18,786 nucleotides of DNA from Elusimicrobiota bacterium (lineage in GTDB: Bacteria; Elusimicrobiota; Elusimicrobia; FEN-1173), in assembly GCA_016715645.1 (NCBI GenBank), contig JADJZR010000031.1, forward strand, positions 1-18,786, read 5' to 3'. Below, one piece after another: positions 15,080-18,786 of this stretch. The first letter of the stretch is position 1. The number at the start of each line of letters is the position of its first letter. The position numbers and the translations under genes were made by a program. The notes below the pieces were generated by a model. It saw only the letters and a list, made by a program, of their open reading frames with translations, made no database searches and was not told the origin of the DNA.

Positions 15080-15513
15080 CAGTTTTTTTGGCGACCATTG
15101 TCGTCCAGGGTGGTCAGGGCCTCGCGTACTGCCTTGACGATCCAGGAGCCGAGATTGAGCAACTGGCGCAGGGCGTCGGGCGAGTAGGGTATGGGCTGGC
15201 CGTCGGCATCACCGATATCGCCCCAGTCGGTCACCCTGGCGACGATGGCATCCAGGTCCTTGGTAATGGCCTCGGGGGTGATTGACTCAGCCACCGCCAC
15301 AAAGCGCCCGAGCATGGCATCGGCGCCCTCGATGGCGCCACTGGCGGCGTCTTCCTGGAGCCGGGCGATGTGCTCGGCCAGGGCCTCGTGCTTGCGCTGG
15401 GCGTTTTCGGTGTGGGTGATGAGCCGCACCCGCAGCTTGATGCGCTGCTCGCCGTCGGGATCGGGCAGTTTGACGGTGAGCCAGGATTGGCGATCGGTTT
15501 GAATTTTGAACAT
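15079..15513 (-). CDS. Tail assembly chaperone (G-like)
   Basis: The 144-residue product starts MFKIQTDRQSWLTVKLPDPD and continues with a beta strand, a long helix (HTENAQRKHEALAEHIARLQ) and a helical C-terminus (ALRQLLNLGSWIVKAVREAL). It stops in a slippery run. Position between tail tube and DUF1799/tape measure, size and the -1 frameshift arrangement match the G chaperone of siphovirus tails. ATG 15513 has only a weak purine stretch (GCGAG) as binding site and directly follows the third CACTGACC repeat. The long 107-base gap upstream, unlike every other junction in this operon, suggests dedicated control of this gene. Confidence 0.8.
   Translation of the reverse strand: MFKIQTDRQSWLTVKLPDPDGEQRIKLRVRLITHTENAQRKHEALAEHIARLQEDAASGAIEGADAMLGRFVAVAESITPEAITKDLDAIVARVTDWGDIGDADGQPIPYSPDALRQLLNLGSWIVKAVREALTTLDDNGRQKN
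15082..15088 (-). promoter_or_regulatory. Slippery heptamer A_AAA_AAC for programmed -1 frameshift
   Basis: In the zero frame the G-like gene reads CAA AAA AAC TGA. The seven bases A AAA AAC (15088 down to 15082) are a textbook X_XXY_YYZ slip site one codon before the stop. Slipping back one base continues CTG ATG GCC into the DUF1799 frame, giving a 273-residue fusion. A stem-loop follows downstream. Confidence 0.8.
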
Positions 15514-15552
15514 GGTCAGTGTCTCGCAGGTCAGTGGAAAGAGTGGTCAGTG
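15514..15552 (-). repeat. Three direct repeats of CACTGACC before the chaperone start codon
   Basis: CACTGACC occurs at 15514-15521, 15529-15536 and 15545-15552 (minus strand), spaced 15 and 16 bases, with the last copy touching the ATG at 15513. The repeats replace the usual strong binding site. Possible operator or translational control element; function not known. Confidence 0.7.
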
Positions 15553-15575
15553 AAAGCGGCCGGTACGCTCGTGGA

Positions 15576-15598
15576 GCAGGTAACGAACTCTACCCTGC
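15576..15598 (-). other. Imperfect inverted repeat between tail tube and chaperone genes
   Basis: GCAGGGTA and TACCTGC flank a short loop (one bulged G). It sits about 22 bases after the tail tube stop. It could be a weak hairpin that trims or stabilises the tube message, or attenuates read-through. It has no U-run, so it is not a standard intrinsic terminator. Confidence 0.35.
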
Positions 15599-15620
15599 GA
15601 CTGACGCGCGGAGATGCGGT

Positions 15621-16595
15621 TTAGCTGATGGTGGTGGCGGCCTGGGCGTTCTTGAGCGCCGACCACCAGGGCTTATCGGTGGCACCGGACTTATAGCCCG
15701 TAAACTCAAACGTCACCTCGACGCCGCCGGGGCTGCTGATGGCCGGGCTGGCCAGGGCCAGGCGGGCGTGGTCGAGCTTGATGGACAGGCTTTCGTTACC
15801 GGCGGATCCGAGGCCGTCGCCGCGACTCATGAGGAGTTCCAGGGTGGTATCGGTGCCCGCCATGGCCGCATCGACCAGGGTAAAGGCCTCGAACAGGGCG
15901 GTAATGGATCCGGTGACCTCGGCGAAGCCCTCGGGGATATCCTTGCGCACCCCGCCACCACCGATGCAATAGCGGTCGCCGTCCAGGGTGTTGTCGATGG
16001 CGATGCTGGCCTGTTTGACGCAGGTAGTGCTCGCCCCGCCGACCAAGACGGTGCAATCGCTGGAGGCGAAGCCGGTATGGCCGGCATCCTGCTGGGCGGC
16101 GTCGAGTGGGGCGCTGGCGATGGCGTAGTTAGCGCCTTGTAGGGACATATTGAGAGTGCATGGGCCTTCGGTGGGGATGTCGAATGTGGCCTGGCCGATG
16201 CGACAGCCCAGGAAGTGTTCGACCTTGCCGGTTAGGCCCGCCGGGACCCAGTTCTTTTCGACGATGAGGCCGACTGGGAGGGTGCCGGGGCGGAAGGTAT
16301 GGACGTAGGGGTCGGCGCCAGTGGTGGTGGGCGCGCCGATGGCATGGCGCAGATAGAAGCCGACCTGCTCGGGGCTGACCTCGATATTGAGGCTGCCGGA
16401 TACGTCCAAATTACCGATCAGGGGCAGGGCGCGCGAGCGGTCGCCGCTGATGGTGTTGGGCTGCAGTAGATTGCGCGAAGCGACCAGGCCGCATTCGGTG
16501 AAATAGGCCTTGCGCCCGCTGGTGACGCCGGAGCTGGACTTGTAGGTTACTTCGTCGTAAACGCCGACGACGACGGCGGAGCCGGTAACGGACAT
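15621..16595 (-). CDS. Phage tail tube (major tail) protein
   Basis: The 324-residue product begins MSVTGSAVVVGVYDEVTYKS and has SLNIEVSPEQVGFYLRHAIG, DPYVHTFRPGTLPVGLIVEK and CTLNMSLQGANYAIASAP. A region with DNTLDGDRYCIGGGGVRKDI and SPGGVEVTFEFTGYKSG follows. This fits the siphovirus tail tube family: the beta-sandwich domains, the 'E.s.e..g.yLr.a.G' helix and the place just ahead of the chaperones. It polymerises into the tail shaft and takes up the tape measure. ATG 16595 has GAGGAT upstream, within the end of the preceding ORF. Intact. Confidence 0.85.
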   Translation of the reverse strand: MSVTGSAVVVGVYDEVTYKSSSGVTSGRKAYFTECGLVASRNLLQPNTISGDRSRALPLIGNLDVSGSLNIEVSPEQVGFYLRHAIGAPTTTGADPYVHTFRPGTLPVGLIVEKNWVPAGLTGKVEHFLGCRIGQATFDIPTEGPCTLNMSLQGANYAIASAPLDAAQQDAGHTGFASSDCTVLVGGASTTCVKQASIAIDNTLDGDRYCIGGGGVRKDIPEGFAEVTGSITALFEAFTLVDAAMAGTDTTLELLMSRGDGLGSAGNESLSIKLDHARLALASPAISSPGGVEVTFEFTGYKSGATDKPWWSALKNAQAATTIS

Positions 16596-16598
16596 TGC

Positions 16599-16787
16599 TT
16601 AATCCTCGATGGGGGTAGATGGGGCGGAAGTCGCCGGGATCGGTTCGGCGGTGACGAAGCCGCGCGGTGCTAGGCGAGCGGCGGTAGCGGCGTCCACGGC
16701 ATAGACTTCGTCCACCCGGTAGGGGCCTAAGGCCCGGCAGTCGGTGCGGCGGTTGATGATGTGGACTAGGGTGGGTGACTTGGACAT
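16599..16787 (-). CDS. Small protein between Gp37-like and tail tube genes
   Basis: The 62-residue product (MSKSPTLVHIINRRTDCRAL, then YRVDEVYAVDAATAARLAPR) ends in a Pro/Ala/Thr tail. ATG 16787 has GAGG upstream (8 bases); a longer frame starting at 16970 belongs to the frameshifted Gp37-like gene and is not the start. A short ORF of this kind commonly sits directly ahead of the tail tube gene in proteobacterial phages. Function unknown. Spacing to the tail tube gene is 3 bases. Confidence 0.65.
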   Translation of the reverse strand: MSKSPTLVHIINRRTDCRALGPYRVDEVYAVDAATAARLAPRGFVTAEPIPATSAPSTPIED

Positions 16788-16794
16788 GGCGGCC

Positions 16795-17220
16795 TCAGGC
16801 GGTAAAGGGCGTAGCGATACGCAGGTGGTGCAAGCGGCTCGGCGGCGTACCGCCAGAGGCCGGCCTCTTTCGGCCAGCAGTCGATCGCTGACGGCGGTGA
16901 CCGGCTGGCAGTTAGTGGGCGCCAGTCCAACAAGGCGGCGCAGGCGGTCCCATGAGGGCGACGGCGCCATCCGGTCCCCACAAGTGACGGCTGACCAGGG
17001 ACACGCTCAAGGCGATGGTGCGCTCCTGGCACACAGACTGGGCGTGGAGGGTGGTGGCAGCGAAGCGCGAGCCGGGATAGGCCAGCAGCAGGGCGCCGAC
17101 TGGGTGATTAAGGCGATAGTCCTCCGGCCGGGCAGGAAAAAGCTCTACGATTAAATCTGGAAAATCGTCAATTAGGCGCGCCTGGGCGGCATCGATAAAG
17201 TCTTGGGTGGCGAGGGCCAT
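16795..17220 (-). pseudogene. Gp37-like phage protein, frameshifted in its second half
   Basis: The first 88 residues (MALATQDFIDAAQARLIDDF, NHPVGALLLAYPGSRFAATT, QSVCQERTIALSVSLVSRHL) match the Gp37 family of proteobacterial phages, a likely tail-completion protein. As read, the frame runs to 16912 with an unlikely Pro-rich end. Moving one base near 16951 gives DRLRRLVGLAPTNCQPVTAV and SDRLLAER. Shifts near 16865 and 16815 give GLWRYAAEPL and HHLRIATPFTA with a stop at 16795-16797, 7 bases from the next ATG. Three small indels therefore restore a full-length protein of about 140 residues. ATG 17220 overlaps the preceding stop (ATGA). Confidence 0.65.
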
Positions 17221-17657
17221 CAGTAGCTCGCCAGCTTGTCAGCGGTGAACAGACGGGCGGGTGCCGTAACCTGGAAGCGTCCGCCAGCAATAGCAGTCTC
17301 GCTGGGGGCGGGGAGATCCAGACTCAGCTTGCCGTCGCGTACCGCATCCAAGGCGTCCAGGGCCTCTTGAGCTGCGCTGACCACCGCGGGCGGCAACTCC
17401 TGCCCTTCCGGTCGGCGGCGATACAGCCACAGGCGCGACAGGGCGAGGCTCCAGTCCTTGATCTCACGCGGGACGCTGGCCAGTGGCAGGGCGTAGCGTT
17501 GGCGCAGGCGAGCATCAATCTGAGCATCGGCATAGGCGCGGGATTCGGCCAGGATGTCGTAATCGGGTTCGGTGGCTTGGACATCATCCGCTGATAACTG
17601 GATCAGGATGCGTTCATCACAGAGGATGTATTGCTCGGCTTCGGTGGTGTAGCTCAT
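17220..17657 (-). CDS. gp36-like phage protein (DUF1320), head-tail connection
   Basis: The 145-residue product starts MSYTTEAEQYILCDERILIQ and has the core DYDILAESRAYADAQIDARL RQRYALPLASVP, then SLALSRLWLYRRRP and a charged helix. The 'A..dA...Id..L..RYalPl..vP' pattern and following helices are the DUF1320/gp36 family, known from Mu-like and related phages as a head-tail joining protein. I chose ATG 17657, which overlaps the upstream stop (ATGA); a GTG four codons upstream is in frame but has no support. The end overlaps the start of the Gp37-like gene. Intact. Confidence 0.85.
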   Translation of the reverse strand: MSYTTEAEQYILCDERILIQLSADDVQATEPDYDILAESRAYADAQIDARLRQRYALPLASVPREIKDWSLALSRLWLYRRRPEGQELPPAVVSAAQEALDALDAVRDGKLSLDLPAPSETAIAGGRFQVTAPARLFTADKLASY

Positions 17658-17863
17658 TCCTGATTCCACTCACTGCAGTGCAAGGCATCAATGCGGGCGG
17701 TCAGGTCGTTGTCCGCTTGGATGCGTTCCGCTTTCTCACGGGCGCCGTCGTCCGCCGTGTAGCGGGGACCGACTTTGGCGAAATAGGTAAGATTGAGTAC
17801 GGCGCCCGCCAGGATGATAGTGAAAGCTAAAATTCCATAAAACACGGAGCGGTAAATGGTCAT
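17654..17863 (-). CDS. Small single-span membrane protein, possible lysis accessory
   Basis: The 69-residue product has an N-terminal transmembrane helix (YGILAFTIILAGAVLNLTYF) and then a charged, helical tail (ADDGAREKAERIQADNDLTA) with one Cys near the end. This N-in membrane topology with an external coil recalls small spanin-like or holin-associated proteins, but the length is short and no motif settles it. ATG 17863 overlaps the stop of the preceding gene (ATGA). A longer in-frame start at 18058 would be antisense-like Arg-rich sequence and is rejected. Ends overlapping the gp36 start. Confidence 0.55.
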   Translation of the reverse strand: MTIYRSVFYGILAFTIILAGAVLNLTYFAKVGPRYTADDGAREKAERIQADNDLTARIDALHCSEWNQE

Positions 17864-18216
17864 CACGATAAATGCTCTCTTATCCAAATTTCGACGGCGT
17901 TCCACACCAATATAGTCCCCACCAATCCCCCGCCGATCCACGCCAGTACACGTTTGGTTGTCGAGAGCCATCGATTCGTCTCCACTAATTGCCGCAAGTC
18001 GGCCTCGGCGGAATAATACCAGGCGGATTTTGCTGAGTCGTTTTGCATCCATTCGCAAAATTTTCCGATCTCTTCCTTGATATCCGCGATCTCATGCGCG
18101 TTATGCACGCGGGTATCGACCAACTCCCGTGAGAGGGCCGCTAACTGCAACTCCAACTGGCGCAAGTGCGCCATGGCATCCAGATGATCCTGGCGGCGGT
18201 CGTCAGCAACAGCCAC
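17863..18216 (-). CDS. Coiled-coil protein with C-terminal membrane anchor (XhlA-like architecture)
   Basis: The 117-residue product has a charged, heptad-rich N-terminal part (AHLRQLELQLAALSRELVDT, HNAHEIADIKEEIGKF) and ends with WLSTTKRVLAWIGGGLVGTI LVWNAVEIW, a transmembrane helix close to the C-terminus. Coil plus C-terminal anchor is the layout of XhlA-type hemolysin/holin-associated phage proteins, though I see no specific family signature. Start is GTG 18216; an internal ATG 14 codons later is possible. The gene overlaps the 38-residue membrane ORF upstream and the 69-residue one downstream, so the three form one tight cluster. Confidence 0.55.
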   Translation of the reverse strand: MAVADDRRQDHLDAMAHLRQLELQLAALSRELVDTRVHNAHEIADIKEEIGKFCEWMQNDSAKSAWYYSAEADLRQLVETNRWLSTTKRVLAWIGGGLVGTILVWNAVEIWIREHLS

Positions 18217-18319
18217 TAGCCAGGCCTGAGTGGAGGGTGAGCGCCAGCAGGGTGCCCGCTAAGAGGCCATGGACGAAGATGGCGCCATAACGATAGACGA
18301 TGAGGCGGAGCTTGGCCAT
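18203..18319 (-). CDS. Very small membrane protein (possible holin-like)
   Basis: The 38-residue product MAKLRLIVYRYGAIFVHGLL AGTLLALTLHSGLASGCC has a basic start and one hydrophobic segment (about residues 12-32). ATG 18319 lies 4 bases after the upstream stop and is preferred over an in-frame start at 18385, which is out of frame with the neighbouring gene's sense. The stop overlaps the next GTG. Fits a mini-holin or a signal-anchor peptide. Only topology supports this. Confidence 0.45.
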   Translation of the reverse strand: MAKLRLIVYRYGAIFVHGLLAGTLLALTLHSGLASGCC

Positions 18320-18323
18320 TGGC

Positions 18324-18552
18324 TTATTTCTGAAAGGTTCCCGTGCGATTAAACAGCCCAACGAGCACGCCGATGGTGGTTTCAATCAAGGCCACAGGAT
18401 GCCAATCTGGCCATTTGCCGCCCATGATGGTCCTGATAGCCGCCAGCTTTGCTCACCTTTGCCTTGTCCAGGGATGGCTCTCCGATAGCCTTGATAGCCG
18501 ATAATGGCCGGCAGGAGTGCAACACATCGGACAGTTGGGAAAACCAATTCAT
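18324..18552 (-). pseudogene. Short phage protein with C-terminal hydrophobic segment, one apparent frameshift
   Basis: ATG 18552 (with AGGAAG upstream) opens MNWFSQLSDVLHSCRPLSAI KAIGEPSLDKAKVSKA. A single-base shift near 18440 moves to AIRTIMGGKWPDWHPVALIE TTIGVLVGLFNRTGTFQK, stopping at TAA 18324-18326 just before the next ATG. Joined, it is a product of about 75 residues. As read the first frame instead ends at 18382, and the second frame can be opened only from ATG 18425 (33 codons). The amphipathic start and hydrophobic 'TTIGVLVGLF' segment recall small holins, but the match is not specific. Confidence 0.4.
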
Positions 18553-18597
18553 TTCAGTACTTCCTGGCATTTGATGCCGTAGGTGAAATCTGATGGA

Positions 18598-18786
18598 CTA
18601 ATAGCCAAACGGTCCGGACGATTGAGTATCCTGGCCGTCGGCTGGCAGTGGATTGGGGCTTGGCAGGCGCATAGACTGGCCATTGACGCGAGCAACGAGA
18701 GACGGATCAACGGCGGTAGCCTGAGATGGCGCCGTACCCCATGCCGCCAGTACCAAGCCCGCCAATTCCGCCAGATGCAGCAGTAT
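18598..18786 (-). CDS. Unrecognised protein, start beyond the window
   Basis: The frame is open from the window edge to TAG 18598-18600 (62 residues seen). It includes a hydrophobic run (LAELAGLVLAAWGTAPSQ), then a Pro-rich, polar end (MRLPSPNPLPADGQ to SSGPFGY). The hydrophobic run followed by an Ala/Pro/Ser-rich segment could be a signal or anchor of an exported protein, or a fragment of one. No start codon with a binding site is seen within the window except weak TTGs. Family not recognised. Confidence 0.4.
   Translation of the reverse strand: MLLHLAELAGLVLAAWGTAPSQATAVDPSLVARVNGQSMRLPSPNPLPADGQDTQSSGPFGY

Noticed and set aside
16599..16970. Longer start at 16970 for the small protein before the tail tube
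   Set aside because: The extra sequence is the frameshifted end of the Gp37-like gene; ATG 16787 with GAGG is the better start.
17864..18058. Longer 134-codon version of the small membrane protein
   Set aside because: The extension is antisense-like and Arg-rich and overlaps the coiled-coil gene; the ATGA overlap at 17863 fits the rest of the operon.
1..18786. CRISPR array, tRNA or rRNA gene, insertion sequence ends
   Set aside because: No regular 28-37 base repeat-spacer array, no cloverleaf or rRNA-like stretch and no transposase were seen. The only short direct repeats noted are the three CACTGACC copies.

Overview
The window is part of a tailed-phage genome, most simply a siphovirus-type prophage of a GC-rich proteobacterium. 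Most genes have high GC and are packed with ATGA/TGATG start-stop overlaps, and the recognisable families are typical of proteobacterial temperate phages: YqaJ exonuclease, SSB, gp36/DUF1320, Gp37, tail tube, DUF1799, and a tape measure with a lambda-like tail tip. No rRNA, tRNA or host housekeeping gene is visible, so I cannot name the host. Terminase, portal, capsid and integrase are not in the window.

Plus strand, 1 to about 4850, is a recombination and nucleic-acid module. It holds an unrecognised gene cut by the window edge, a YqaJ/lambda-exo-like nuclease, a conserved phage protein that usually sits beside YqaJ (broken by five apparent frameshifts), a small charged ORF, a single-stranded DNA-binding protein, an AT-richer HNH endonuclease, two broken Cys-rich mini-proteins, an RNA/DNA ligase-superfamily protein, a 10-codon bridging ORF and a DNA-binding helix-turn-helix protein that looks cut short. 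The exonuclease, its partner and SSB would form a homologous recombination system. The ligase and HNH protein are accessory.

Minus strand, 18786 down to 4790, is the tail module and is read right to left. First come small membrane proteins (possibly lysis), then gp36- and Gp37-like head-tail or tail-completion proteins, a small ORF, the tail tube protein, two tail assembly chaperone ORFs joined by a probable -1 ribosomal frameshift at A_AAA_AAC, a 1748-residue tape measure, two tail-tip proteins, a large tail-tip/host-recognition protein (frameshifted) and three small distal tail proteins. The two modules converge near 4790, where the plus-strand helix-turn-helix gene runs into the last tail gene.

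The most unusual features are eight canonical EF-hand calcium-binding loops, arranged as four 62-residue pairs, inside the tape measure protein; three copies of CACTGACC directly abutting the start codon of the tail chaperone gene; and a dense scatter of single-base frameshifts (about 20), strongest at 1.0-2.2 kb, 3.6-4.1 kb, 7.1-7.6 kb and 16.8-16.95 kb. The frameshifts mean either a decaying prophage or indel errors in the sequence. The two cannot be separated without reads.
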